This document shows, one piece after another, positions 30,936-39,232 of a stretch of DNA of 64,000 nucleotides. Both the position numbers and the translations under genes were made by a program. Below the pieces are notes generated by a model, which searched no databases, had not been told where the DNA came from, and worked only from the letters and a program-made list of their open reading frames with translations. This DNA is from Ruminococcaceae bacterium UBA6353 (GTDB lineage Bacteria; Bacillota; Clostridia; Oscillospirales; Acutalibacteraceae): assembly GCA_002437905.1 (NCBI GenBank), contig DJRT01000025.1, positions 17,716 to 81,715 of the forward strand. The letters run 5' to 3'. Every line of letters starts with the position of its first letter. Position 1 is the stretch's first letter.

Positions 30936-32183
30936 TCAGCGCTTGCTCAGCACATCTGCCTCGTAGCGTTCGATCTCCTTGAACCATTCCGCCGTGGCCG
31001 GCACGCCGCACTGGCGGCAATACTCTGCCCACACATCGCCGAGCGGCAGCAGCTTCAGCTCCTCCTGCAGCACCATCAGCTTGGTAAACTGCGCGGTATC
31101 CTGCAGCTCCTTCAGCATGGCATTGGGGGTGCACAGCGCGCTGAGCAGCGCCTTCTGCCAGCTGCGCACGCCCACCACCCAGGCCGAAATGCGGTTAATG
31201 CTGGCATCAAAGTAATCCAGCGCCATGTATACCCGCTCCAGGGCATCGCAGCGGACGATCTCCTTGGCCATCTCCTTGGTCTCATCGTCCAGCAGCAGCA
31301 CATGGTCAGAATCCCAGCGGATACCGCGGGTAATGTGCAGCGCAAACTCCGGGAAGAAGCACAGCAGCGCCGGAATTTTGTCCGACACCACCTCGGTGGG
31401 ATGATAGTGTCCGTTGTCCATCAGCGGCATGCAGCCCTCATGGGTGGCGGCAAAGCTGAGGGAGAATTCCGCCGAGCCGGCCGTGAACGCCTCCACGCCG
31501 ATACCGAACACCTTGGACTCCACGCAGGGCTTGACCAGGCTGCGGTCATACGGCTCGGAGAGGATCTCCTCGATGGACTCCTTATAGCGCATACGGGGAC
31601 CCATACGGTCGGCCGGCACATCCTTGAAGCCGTCGCCCGTCCAGATGTTCATAACGCAGGGGATCCCGGTCTCGCGTGCAAAATACTCCGAAATGCGGAT
31701 GCAGGCCTTGCCGTGGTCGATCCAGAAGCGGCGCACCGCCTCATCCGGGCTGGAAAGGGTCTGCCCGTCCTTGACCATCGGGTGCGAGAAGAAGGTGGGG
31801 TTGAAATCAATGCCCATATGGCGCGCCTTGGCAAACGCCACCCACTTTTCGAAGTGGCGCGGCTCCAGCTTATCGCGATCCACAAAGCCGTCCTCGCCAA
31901 AGATGGCATAGCAGGCGTGCAGATTCAGCTTCAGCCGGCCGGGGCACAGCGACATGGCCTTGTCCATATCCGCCATCAGCTGCTCCGGCGTGCGCGCCTT
32001 GCCGGGGTAGTTGCCGGTGGTCTGGATGCCGCCGGTCAGCGGTCCGTCGTGGTCAAAGCCGGTCACATCATCCCCCTGCCAGCAGTGCAGGGAAAGGGGA
32101 ATATCCTTCAGCCGGCGGATCGCCTCGTCGGTATCCACGCCATAGGCACGGTAAAGCTCTTTTGCTTCGGTATAACGGCTCAT
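30936..32183 (-). CDS. rhaA: L-rhamnose isomerase
   Basis: A 415-residue enzyme converting L-rhamnose to L-rhamnulose in the cytoplasm. Family blocks are SLHCWQGDDVTGFD at the N-terminus, LNLHACYAIFGE, GIDFNPTFFSHP, the metal-binding CVESKVFGIGVEAFTAGS and MDNGHYHPTE, and ALDYFDASINRISAWVVG. Length matches the family. GGAGGAGATTGATCA precedes the ATG, and a consensus promoter is upstream. It is a single-gene unit here; rhamnulokinase and rhamnulose-1-phosphate aldolase are not adjacent. Confidence 0.96.
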   Translation of the reverse strand: MSRYTEAKELYRAYGVDTDEAIRRLKDIPLSLHCWQGDDVTGFDHDGPLTGGIQTTGNYPGKARTPEQLMADMDKAMSLCPGRLKLNLHACYAIFGEDGFVDRDKLEPRHFEKWVAFAKARHMGIDFNPTFFSHPMVKDGQTLSSPDEAVRRFWIDHGKACIRISEYFARETGIPCVMNIWTGDGFKDVPADRMGPRMRYKESIEEILSEPYDRSLVKPCVESKVFGIGVEAFTAGSAEFSLSFAATHEGCMPLMDNGHYHPTEVVSDKIPALLCFFPEFALHITRGIRWDSDHVLLLDDETKEMAKEIVRCDALERVYMALDYFDASINRISAWVVGVRSWQKALLSALCTPNAMLKELQDTAQFTKLMVLQEELKLLPLGDVWAEYCRQCGVPATAEWFKEIERYEADVLSKR

Positions 32184-32241
32184 TGATCAATCTCCTCCTG
32201 TTTTGTCCGATTGAAATGGGTAGTGTGCTGTATTTTTCTTT

Positions 32242-32271
32242 ATTATAGCGTGCCGGCACAGGGTATGTCAA
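32242..32271 (-). promoter_or_regulatory. Promoter of rhaA
   Basis: On the minus strand TTGACA (32271-32266), 18 bases, TATAAT (32247-32242). Confidence 0.8.
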
Positions 32272-32344
32272 CCGGGCGGGCGCTCCATCATGGAAAATGC
32301 CCTATAAACCGAAAAAATCCCCATAGAAAAATCCGCCCCGGCGG

Positions 32345-32373
32345 TTGCGCCGGAGATAAAACTGTGCTATGAT
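32345..32373 (+). promoter_or_regulatory. Promoter of nrdG-dut
   Basis: TTGCGC (32345-32350), 17 bases, TATGAT (32368-32373). Confidence 0.6.
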
Positions 32374-32404
32374 GGAGAAAATGCTGCACGGAGGGGGGAG
32401 CCGC

Positions 32405-32941
32405 ATGAACTACGCCACCATCAAGACAAACGATATTGCCAATGGCGTAGGGGTGCGGGTGTCCCTGTTCGTCAGCGGCTGTACCCACCACTGCAAGGGC
32501 TGCTTTAATGCTGAGGCGTGGGATTTTGCCTACGGTGAGCCATTCACCCCGGCCGTGGAGGAACGGCTTCTGGCGGCACTGGCGCCGGACTATGTGGCCG
32601 GGCTCTCCCTGCTGGGGGGCGAACCGCTGGAGCCGGCGCATCAGCAGGCGCTGCTGCCCTTTCTGCACCGGGTAAAGCAGCGCTACCCGCACAAGACCAT
32701 CTGGTGCTACACCGGCTACCGGCTGGACGATGAGCTGCTGCCGCCGGACGGCCGTGCCCACACCCCGGTCACCCGCGAACTGCTGGGGCTGCTGGATGTG
32801 CTGGTGGACGGCCGCTTTGTGGAGGAGCTGAAGGACATCAGCCTGCGCTTCCGCGGCTCCTCCAACCAACGCATTATTGATGTGCCGGCGACCCTGGCCG
32901 CCGACAGGATTATTCTGAAAGAATGGGGCGATTACGCATGA
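32405..32941 (+). CDS. nrdG: Anaerobic ribonucleotide reductase activating protein
   Basis: A 178-residue radical-SAM enzyme that installs the glycyl radical on class III ribonucleotide reductase. The iron-sulfur ligands Cys26, Cys30 and Cys33 lie in SGCTHHCKGC, followed by the NrdG-specific FNAEAWDF and the SLLGGEPL turn. The ATG at 32405 has GGAGGGGGGAGCCGC upstream; a longer in-frame start includes the promoter region. The reductase gene nrdD is not adjacent in this window. The stop overlaps the dut start (ATGA), coupling two nucleotide-metabolism genes. Confidence 0.93.
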   Translation: MNYATIKTNDIANGVGVRVSLFVSGCTHHCKGCFNAEAWDFAYGEPFTPAVEERLLAALAPDYVAGLSLLGGEPLEPAHQQALLPFLHRVKQRYPHKTIWCYTGYRLDDELLPPDGRAHTPVTRELLGLLDVLVDGRFVEELKDISLRFRGSSNQRIIDVPATLAADRIILKEWGDYA

Positions 32942-33381
32942 AACAACCCGTACGGTATCAAAAGCTCGATCCACGCGCCACCACACCCAGCTACGGCAGT
33001 GCGGCTGCCGCCGGCGCCGACCTGTATGCGCTGACCGACACACCGCTGACCCTGGCGGCCGGCGAGACGGCCATGGTGCACACCGGCATTGCAGTAGAAA
33101 TCCCGCAGGGCTATGTGGGTCTGGTATTTGCCCGCAGCGGCCTGGCCTGCAAGCAGGGGCTGGCACCCGCCAACAAGGTCGGCGTGATCGACGCCGACTA
33201 CCGTGGCGAGATCATGGTGGCACTGCACAACCATGGCACCGTGCACCGCACGATCGAAAGTGGGGAACGGATTGCCCAGCTGGTGCTGGTGCCCTATCTG
33301 ACAGCGGAATTTACCGAAGCGGACAGCCTGAGTGAGACCGAACGCGGTGCCGGTGGCTTCGGCTCCACCGGCCGGCGGTAA
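32938..33381 (+). CDS. dut: dUTP diphosphatase (dUTPase)
   Basis: A 147-residue trimeric dUTPase that hydrolyses dUTP to dUMP. All five motifs are present in order: AGADLYA, PQGYVGLVFARSGLACK, NKVGVIDADYRGEI with the catalytic Asp and base-binding hairpin, ERIAQLVL, and the glycine-rich C-terminal arm RGAGGFGSTG. It overlaps nrdG by four bases and has no strong ribosome site of its own, so translation is probably coupled. Confidence 0.96.
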   Translation: MKQPVRYQKLDPRATTPSYGSAAAAGADLYALTDTPLTLAAGETAMVHTGIAVEIPQGYVGLVFARSGLACKQGLAPANKVGVIDADYRGEIMVALHNHGTVHRTIESGERIAQLVLVPYLTAEFTEADSLSETERGAGGFGSTGRR

Positions 33382-33413
33382 GCCGCACACCACACAATGA
33401 GAGGAAGTATCGT

Positions 33414-34106
33414 ATGCAAAGACTGGCCAAATGTCTGTGGGGCATCGCCCTGCTGGCCGTTGGTGTGCTGCTGTTGCTGCGCGCCGTCGGCGTGATCACT
33501 GTTTCCCTGCTGTTTGACGGATGGTGGACACTGTTCATCCTGGTGCCCTGCACCATTGGCCTCATCACCGAGCGCGAAAAGACCGGCAGCCTCATTGGCC
33601 TGCTGATCGGCGTTTTCCTGCTGCTGGCCTGCCAGGATATCCTGTCCTTTGACCTGCTGTGGAAGCTGGTGCTGCCGGTCGTGATCCTGCTGATCGGCGC
33701 ACGGCTGCTGATCGGCGCCCTGCGCCCCGGCAAAAAAGCCCTGCAGCCGCCGGCCACGGCGGACGGCGTCCCAGCCGGGCAGCAGCCCCGCTCCGGCTTC
33801 GCCGCTTTCTCCGGCGCCACGCTGGATATGACCGACGAGCTGTTTGAGGGGGCCGAGCTGACCGCCGTTTTCGGCGGGGTGCGGTGCGATCTGACCCACG
33901 CCCTGTTCGAAAAGGACTGCACCATCAATGCCCGCGCCATCTTCGGCGGGGTGGAGATCGCCCTGCCGCCCACCGTGAATGTAAAGGTGTATTCCAATGC
34001 CGCTTTCGGCGGCATCTCGGCCAAACAGCACCGGAACAGCGACAGTAACCTGTATACAGTGTATGTTGACGGCACCTGCCTGTTTGGCGGCATTGATATT
34101 CAGTAA
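33414..34106 (+). CDS. LiaF-like membrane protein
   Basis: A 230-residue protein. The N-terminal half has three or four membrane helices (LWGIALLAVGVLLLLRAVGV; WWTLFILVPCTIGLI; LIGLLIGVFLLLACQ; LPVVILLIGARLLIGAL). The C-terminal half has the repeated LiaF/YvqF beta pattern (AVFGGVRCDLTHALFEKDC, AIFGGVEIALPPTVNVKV, AAFGGIS, CLFGGIDIQ). LiaF normally restrains the envelope-stress LiaRS two-component system; no kinase or regulator gene is adjacent, so the partner is unknown. It follows dut by 32 bases with GAGGAAG upstream and ends at a strong terminator. Confidence 0.8.
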   Translation: MQRLAKCLWGIALLAVGVLLLLRAVGVITVSLLFDGWWTLFILVPCTIGLITEREKTGSLIGLLIGVFLLLACQDILSFDLLWKLVLPVVILLIGARLLIGALRPGKKALQPPATADGVPAGQQPRSGFAAFSGATLDMTDELFEGAELTAVFGGVRCDLTHALFEKDCTINARAIFGGVEIALPPTVNVKVYSNAAFGGISAKQHRNSDSNLYTVYVDGTCLFGGIDIQ

Positions 34107-34111
34107 AGACC

Positions 34112-34159
34112 AAAAAAACAGCGGCCGGCAGGGAAATTCCCCGCCGGCCGCTGTTTTTT
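34112..34159. terminator. Bidirectional terminator between the LiaF-like and amidase genes
   Basis: CAGCGGCCGGC and GCCGGCCGCTG form the stem with an inner GGG/CCC. T-runs lie on both sides (six T on plus, seven on minus). Confidence 0.88.
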
Positions 34160-34163
34160 GTCC

Positions 34164-34754
34164 TTATGCGGTGGCAGTGCCCACGGTCGGCTCCAGGCCG
34201 AGGTAACGGCAGATACCAAGGTAAATGCCATAGGCAAAGGCGTACTGGTCATTCACCAGCTTCTGCACATCGGCGGCATTGCTGATGTAGGCCAGCTCCA
34301 CCAGAATGGCCGGCATCTGCGTGCGCCGCAGCACATACAGCTGCGGATTGACCCGCACCCCGTTGTTTTTCGTGCCCACCTGCGCCACCATCTCCGTCAG
34401 CACATTCTCCGCCAGCGCCCCGGCCACGCTCTCCAGCCGGTACACATACACCTCGCTGCCGTTCACCGCCGGGTTTTCATTGGCATTGCAGTGGATACTG
34501 ACGAAATAGTCCGCACCCCACTCATTGGCCGCCCGCACGCGCGCCGCCAGGCTGGTGGCATTGCTGGTGCCGAGGATTTCATCCGGCGAATTGCGGGAGG
34601 TACGCGCCTCAAAGCGGCCATCCTCCAGCAGAATATCCCGCAGATAGATGCCGACTGCGTAGGTGATATCCTGCTCCCGGTAGCCGGAGCCCTCCGCGCC
34701 GCCATTGACGCCGCCGGGGTTATGTCCCTGATCAATAAAGATTTTTGTTGCCAT
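34164..34754 (-). CDS. N-acetylmuramoyl-L-alanine amidase (Amidase_3)
   Basis: A 196-residue zinc amidase that cleaves the bond between MurNAc and the stem peptide. Zinc ligands are His11 in DQGHNPG, Glu27 in GYREQD and His88 in VSIHCNA; the catalytic Glu lies in AILVELAYISN. There is no signal peptide or cell-wall-binding domain, which is typical of cytoplasmically made sporulation, germination or phage-type amidases. It follows aroK across a terminator, and its likely ribosome site (AAAGGGGG) is inside that terminator's 3' arm. Confidence 0.9.
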   Translation of the reverse strand: MATKIFIDQGHNPGGVNGGAEGSGYREQDITYAVGIYLRDILLEDGRFEARTSRNSPDEILGTSNATSLAARVRAANEWGADYFVSIHCNANENPAVNGSEVYVYRLESVAGALAENVLTEMVAQVGTKNNGVRVNPQLYVLRRTQMPAILVELAYISNAADVQKLVNDQYAFAYGIYLGICRYLGLEPTVGTATA

Positions 34755-34756
34755 GG

Positions 34757-34799
34757 AAAAAAGCCCCCTTTCCCTACACTGTATGCAGGGGAAGGGGGC
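34757..34799 (-). terminator. Terminator after aroK that also holds the amidase ribosome site
   Basis: On the minus strand GCCCCCTTC pairs with the later GAAAGGGGGC, an inner CCCTGCATACAGTGTAGGG extends the hairpin, and six T follow. The amidase ATG is 2 bases past the T-run. Confidence 0.8.
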
Positions 34800-34820
34800 A
34801 TTGACTACTTTTTTGTGTTT

Positions 34821-35321
34821 TCAGTCCTTCAGCAGCGCCGCCAGCTTATCCACCGAACAGGCCACCGCCTCGCCGTCCGTTTCCTCCAGGGTGCAGTCCG
34901 CATAGCGCCGGTACAGCGGCACCCGCTCCTCGTACAGGTCGCGGAAGGTCCTGCCGGGGGCAATGGCAATGCCCCGCACGCGCGGGTCGCCCACCCGCAG
35001 CAGCAGCGTCTCATAGGATATGGCCAGGTACACCACCCGCCCCAGCGTGTGCAGATGCGCCATCGCCCGCGGCGAATACACCACGCTGCCGCCGGTAGCA
35101 ATCACCGTGTGCGCCGCCTGCACCGAGCAGACAGCCTCCTCCTCCCGCTGCTTGAATACTTCCATGCCGTCACGGTCAAGAATATCCTGCAGCTGGCAGC
35201 CATTGCGCTGCTTGATAACATCATCGGTATCCAGATAGGCATACCCCAGCCGGGCAGCCAGCTGCCTGCCCAGCGTACTTTTGCCGCTGGAAGGCATCCC
35301 GATCAAAATAATATTATCCAT
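34821..35321 (-). CDS. aroK: Shikimate kinase
   Basis: A 166-residue P-loop kinase that phosphorylates shikimate in aromatic amino acid synthesis. Walker A GMPSSGKST spans 8-16, the substrate-binding DTDD follows at about 32-35, ATGGSVV is the GGxxx shikimate-binding turn, and the lid Arg is in RTFRDLYEER. The ATG at 35321 has AAAGGAGGACATCGACC upstream. It is the last gene of a six-gene minus-strand run and follows ktrA by 16 bases. No other aro gene is present here. Confidence 0.93.
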   Translation of the reverse strand: MDNIILIGMPSSGKSTLGRQLAARLGYAYLDTDDVIKQRNGCQLQDILDRDGMEVFKQREEEAVCSVQAAHTVIATGGSVVYSPRAMAHLHTLGRVVYLAISYETLLLRVGDPRVRGIAIAPGRTFRDLYEERVPLYRRYADCTLEETDGEAVACSVDKLAALLKD

Positions 35322-35337
35322 GGTCGATGTCCTCCTT

Positions 35338-35988
35338 TCAGCGGATGGTGCGGCGCACATCCTCGATATGCCCCATCACCAGCACATGCCGGTCAGCCGT
35401 AAAGGTGTAGGCCGGATCCAGGATGGGGTACACCTTTCCCTCCTGCTTATAGGCCAGCACCGTCAGGTTGCAGGTGCCGCGGATATCCAGCTGCCGCAGG
35501 TCGCGTCCCACCCACGCGGCCGGCGCCGCAATCTCGAATATGCCGTAATCGCCGTTGAGCGAAATGTAATCGAAGATGCTGTCCCAGCTTTCGCTGACCG
35601 CCAGACGGTAGGCAATATCCTTTTCGGGAAAGATCACATAGTCGGCGCCGCCCAGCCGCAGGAATTTCTCCTGCATATCCCTGGTGGCCTCGCTGTAAAT
35701 CTTCCGTGCCCCCTGCTCACGCAGCAGGTCGGTGATCACCAGGCTGTTTTCAAAGCTTTCGCCCACGCAGACAAAGCAGGCGTCAAAATCCGGCACGCCG
35801 AAGGAACGCAGCACCTCCGGATTGGTACAATCGCCGATCTTGGCACTGACCGACAGGGGCAGCAGCTCCTCCAGTCTGGCGGGATTCTGATCCACCACCA
35901 TCAGCTCCGCCCCCTGTGCTGCCATGCAGCGGCACAGGTGCCGGCCAAAGGTGCCGGCGCCGATGATCAAAAAGGCTTTCTTTTTCAT
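35338..35988 (-). CDS. ktrA: Potassium channel regulatory subunit KtrA (RCK protein)
   Basis: A 216-residue cytoplasmic protein with an RCK-N Rossmann domain (IIGAGTFGRHLCRCMAAQG, D/N pair VVDQNPARLEEL) and an RCK-C domain from about 140. It gates the KtrB channel in response to nucleotides such as ATP/ADP or c-di-AMP. AAAAAAGGAG precedes the ATG, 16 bases after the ktrB stop. Confidence 0.93.
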   Translation of the reverse strand: MKKKAFLIIGAGTFGRHLCRCMAAQGAELMVVDQNPARLEELLPLSVSAKIGDCTNPEVLRSFGVPDFDACFVCVGESFENSLVITDLLREQGARKIYSEATRDMQEKFLRLGGADYVIFPEKDIAYRLAVSESWDSIFDYISLNGDYGIFEIAAPAAWVGRDLRQLDIRGTCNLTVLAYKQEGKVYPILDPAYTFTADRHVLVMGHIEDVRRTIR

Positions 35989-36004
35989 ACTTCTGGCTCC
36001 TTTT

Positions 36005-37345
36005 TTACCCGATGATCAGCGTTTCCGTCGGCTGGGTGACCGGCGGACGCGAGCGTTTTTCAAACAGCGCCAGGGAGAACGAGAGGCTGCCCACCCGGCC
36101 GCAATACATCAGAAAGATCAGCAGCGCCCGGCTCAGGGCGCCCAGCTGCCGGGTGATACCGGTGGACATACCCACCGTGCCGATGGCAGAGAAGGTCTCC
36201 ACCAGGCAGTCTGCCAGCGGCACTGCCGGCTGCAGCAGGCACAGCAGCAGCGAAGCACCCAGCGCCAGGCCAAGATTGTTCGCCGCAATCACCGCGGCGC
36301 GGCGGTGATATTCCGGGTCAATGCGCCGGCCGAAGATCGCCGCGCTGCGGCTGTGGCGCATCTCCGCCAGCGTGTACAGCAGCAGTACCGCCACCGTGGT
36401 GGTCTTTATGCCGCCGGCCGTGGAGCCAGGACTGCCGCCGATGAACATGTATATCACCGTCAGCAGCTTTCCCCCATCGGAAAGCGCGGCGGCATCGGTG
36501 GTGGAGAAGCCGGCGGTGCGCGGTGTCACGGCATTGAACAGCGCCCGCAGCACCTGCTCCCCGGCCGGCATACCGACCAGCGAACGGCGCTCCAGCAGCC
36601 AGAACAGCCCCGTGCCGCCCACCGTCAGGAGCAGCGAGACCGCCAGCACCAGCTTGGTCTGCAGCCGGTAGCGCCGCCAGTGCAGCCGCTTGCGCCACAG
36701 ATCCTCCCACACCCAGTACCCCAGTCCCCCCAGCGTGATCAGCGCCGAGAGCGTCAGCACCAGCAGCGGATCATCCGCCATGGCAGTGAAAGAGCTATAT
36801 GGGCCGCTGACCGGCCCCATCAGATCAAAGCCGGCATTGCAGAACGCCGAAACCGCATGGAACACACCGAACCACAGCCCCTTGGCCACACCAAACAGCG
36901 GGATAAACCGCAGCGAAAGCACAACCGCGCCGGTCAGCTCGATCGCCGCCGTACCCACGAAGATCTTGCGGGTCAGCGGCAGGATGCTGCCGGTATCGGC
37001 GGTGTTGATGCTCTCGATCATGCGCTCCCGGTTGCGGATGCCGATGCGGCGGCGGAACAGAAGCAGCAGCAGGGTGGAAATGGTGATGAACCCCATGCCG
37101 CCCACCTGGATCAGCAGCAGGATGACCGCCTGCCCGAAGGGCGACCAGTACAGGCCGGTATCCTGCACCACCAGCCCCGTTACGCAGGAGGCAGAGGTGG
37201 CGGTAAACAGCGCATCGCCAAAGGCGGCGGGCTGCCCGCTGCGGGTGGCCGCCGGCAGACACAGCAGCGCCGTTCCGGCCAGGATCAGCAGCAAAAAGCC
37301 GCAGGCGATCACCTGCACATTGGTCAGTTGTTTTCGTATACGCAT
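36005..37345 (-). CDS. ktrB: Potassium uptake membrane subunit KtrB (TrkH family)
   Basis: A 446-residue K+ translocator with four M1-P-M2-like repeats. Selectivity-filter glycines are visible in TATSASCVTGLVVQDTG, HAVSAFCNAGFDL, NAVTPRTAGFSTTD and SAIGTVGMSTGITR. GGSPGSTAGGIKTTT is the family hallmark loop. It starts 3 bases after the uvrC stop, with GGAGGAG formed partly by the uvrC 3' end, and pairs with ktrA next. Confidence 0.95.
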   Translation of the reverse strand: MRIRKQLTNVQVIACGFLLLILAGTALLCLPAATRSGQPAAFGDALFTATSASCVTGLVVQDTGLYWSPFGQAVILLLIQVGGMGFITISTLLLLLFRRRIGIRNRERMIESINTADTGSILPLTRKIFVGTAAIELTGAVVLSLRFIPLFGVAKGLWFGVFHAVSAFCNAGFDLMGPVSGPYSSFTAMADDPLLVLTLSALITLGGLGYWVWEDLWRKRLHWRRYRLQTKLVLAVSLLLTVGGTGLFWLLERRSLVGMPAGEQVLRALFNAVTPRTAGFSTTDAAALSDGGKLLTVIYMFIGGSPGSTAGGIKTTTVAVLLLYTLAEMRHSRSAAIFGRRIDPEYHRRAAVIAANNLGLALGASLLLCLLQPAVPLADCLVETFSAIGTVGMSTGITRQLGALSRALLIFLMYCGRVGSLSFSLALFEKRSRPPVTQPTETLIIG

Positions 37346-37348
37346 GGT

Positions 37349-39232
37349 TTACTCCTCCGGCGGCTCCGCCGGCCCGGCTGTCTCCTCCGGGAATGCCCGC
37401 TTGATCGCCTCGGCGGCGGGGCGGGTCATTCCCTTGACCAGCAGCAGCTCCTCTATGCTCGCCCGGCGGATATTCCGCAGCGAACCAAACTGGCGCAGCA
37501 GCGCCTGCGCCCGGCCGGCACCGATGCCCGGCACCTGCAGCAACGAGGAGGACAGGCTGCTCTTCTTACGCTGCTGGCGGTGATAGGTGATGGCAAAGCG
37601 GTGCACCTCCTCCTGAATAGAGGAAAGCAGCGTAAAGGCCGCCCTGCGCCCCGCAATGGCGATCTCACCGCCGGAAAGCGCCACCGCCCGCGTACGGTGC
37701 CGGTCATCCTTGACCAGGCCAAACACCGGAATGCCCAGCCCATAGCGGTCGATCACCGGCTTCACTGTGGCCACATGCCCCTCGCCGCCATCTAACAGGA
37801 TCAGATCCGGCCGCCGGCCGAAGCCGGTGCCCTCCTCCCGGTGGGCAAGGTATTCGTTCAGCCGACGGGTCAGCACCTCCGCCATAGCCGCATAGTCATC
37901 GCCGCCCTGCGCCGTTTTGATGCGGAAGCGCCGGTAGGCACTGCGCAGCGGGCGGCCGTTTTCATACACCACCATACCGGCCACGGCATCGCTGCCGGCG
38001 GTGTGGGAAATATCGTAGCACTCGATCACGGTGGGGGTGGCCTCCAACCCCAGCAGCTGCCGGATATCCTCCAGCGCGGCGGATTCCCGGCCGGTCATGC
38101 CCACCTGCTGGGCAATGCGCTCGGCGGCATTGCTGCGGCACATCTCGATCAGGCGTGCCTGCTCCCCGATGCGGGGCTGCACCAGGTGCACCCGCCGGCC
38201 GGCTTTCTCCCCCAGCCACTGCTCCAGCAGCGCCGTATCCTCCACCTCACCATCCACGGTGATCTGCGGCGGCACACGGTCGCGCATGGTGTAATACCGC
38301 TGCAGGAAAACGGCGCGCAGAGCTGACAGCTGCTGCGGCGGCGCCTCCTCATCCAGCAGAAAATGCTCCCGGTCGTACAGCCGGCCGCCGGAAAACCGGA
38401 ACACCTCAAAGCAGGCGGCACCGGAGCCCTGCGCCAGCGCGATCACATCCTGCTCCTCCACACGGGAAAGCACCACCTTCTGCTTATCCCCCATGCGGCG
38501 GATCGCCCGGATGCGATCCCGCAGGCGCGCAGCCTGCTCAAAATCCAGCCGCTCGGCCGCCTGCTCCATGCGCTGCTGCAGCGCCGCCATGGTGCGGGCG
38601 CTGCCCTGGGTCAGAAATTCCACCGCTGCATTCACCCGCTCGGCGTACTCCTCCGGCGGCACACGGCCGGTGCAGGGGGCGCAGCACTGCCCGATGTGGT
38701 GGTTCAGGCACGGCCGCTCACCGCTGCGGCGACCATAGTGCAGCGGCCGGCCGCAGGTGGAAAGCAGAAAGATCTTGTTGGCCTCATCCACCGCCTGCTT
38801 GATTGCGTAGCTGCTCATGTAGGGGCCGATATAGCGCGCACCGTCGCCGGATTTGCGCTCTGCCTCATTGACCTGGCTGAGACGGGAATACGGCGGCGCC
38901 GACACCCGGATATAGTGGTAGCCCTTGTCATCCTTGAGCAGGATATTGTATTTCGGCCGGTGCTGCTTGATCAGTGAGCACTCCAGCACCAGCGCCTCAA
39001 ACTCGCTGCCCACCACAATGTAGTCAAAGTGATCCACATGCGCCACCATCTGCCGCACCTTCTCGGTATGGTTCTGGTCGGAGCCGAAGTATTGACTGAC
39101 GCGGTTTTTCAGCTTCTTGGCCTTGCCGATGTAGATAATGCGGTCGGCAGCGTCCTTCATAATATACACACCGGGCTGCAGCGGCAGGGCCATGGCCTTT
39201 TTGCGCAGCGCGGCCAGACGGTCATCTCTCAT
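37349..39232 (-). CDS. uvrC: Excinuclease ABC subunit C
   Basis: A 627-residue nucleotide-excision-repair nuclease. The N-terminal GIY-YIG domain (PGVYIMKDAADRIIYIGKAK, catalytic Tyr/Arg), a cysteine-bearing linker (CLNHHIGQCCAPCTG), the UVR motif for UvrB contact (about 200-235), the RNase H-like endonuclease (ECYDISHTAGSDAVAGMVV, LILLDGGEGHV) and two helix-hairpin-helix motifs (VPGIGAGRAQALLRQFGS) occur in order. Length is normal. It overlaps the comM stop by four bases (ATGA). Confidence 0.97.
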   Translation of the reverse strand: MRDDRLAALRKKAMALPLQPGVYIMKDAADRIIYIGKAKKLKNRVSQYFGSDQNHTEKVRQMVAHVDHFDYIVVGSEFEALVLECSLIKQHRPKYNILLKDDKGYHYIRVSAPPYSRLSQVNEAERKSGDGARYIGPYMSSYAIKQAVDEANKIFLLSTCGRPLHYGRRSGERPCLNHHIGQCCAPCTGRVPPEEYAERVNAAVEFLTQGSARTMAALQQRMEQAAERLDFEQAARLRDRIRAIRRMGDKQKVVLSRVEEQDVIALAQGSGAACFEVFRFSGGRLYDREHFLLDEEAPPQQLSALRAVFLQRYYTMRDRVPPQITVDGEVEDTALLEQWLGEKAGRRVHLVQPRIGEQARLIEMCRSNAAERIAQQVGMTGRESAALEDIRQLLGLEATPTVIECYDISHTAGSDAVAGMVVYENGRPLRSAYRRFRIKTAQGGDDYAAMAEVLTRRLNEYLAHREEGTGFGRRPDLILLDGGEGHVATVKPVIDRYGLGIPVFGLVKDDRHRTRAVALSGGEIAIAGRRAAFTLLSSIQEEVHRFAITYHRQQRKKSSLSSSLLQVPGIGAGRAQALLRQFGSLRNIRRASIEELLLVKGMTRPAAEAIKRAFPEETAGPAEPPEE

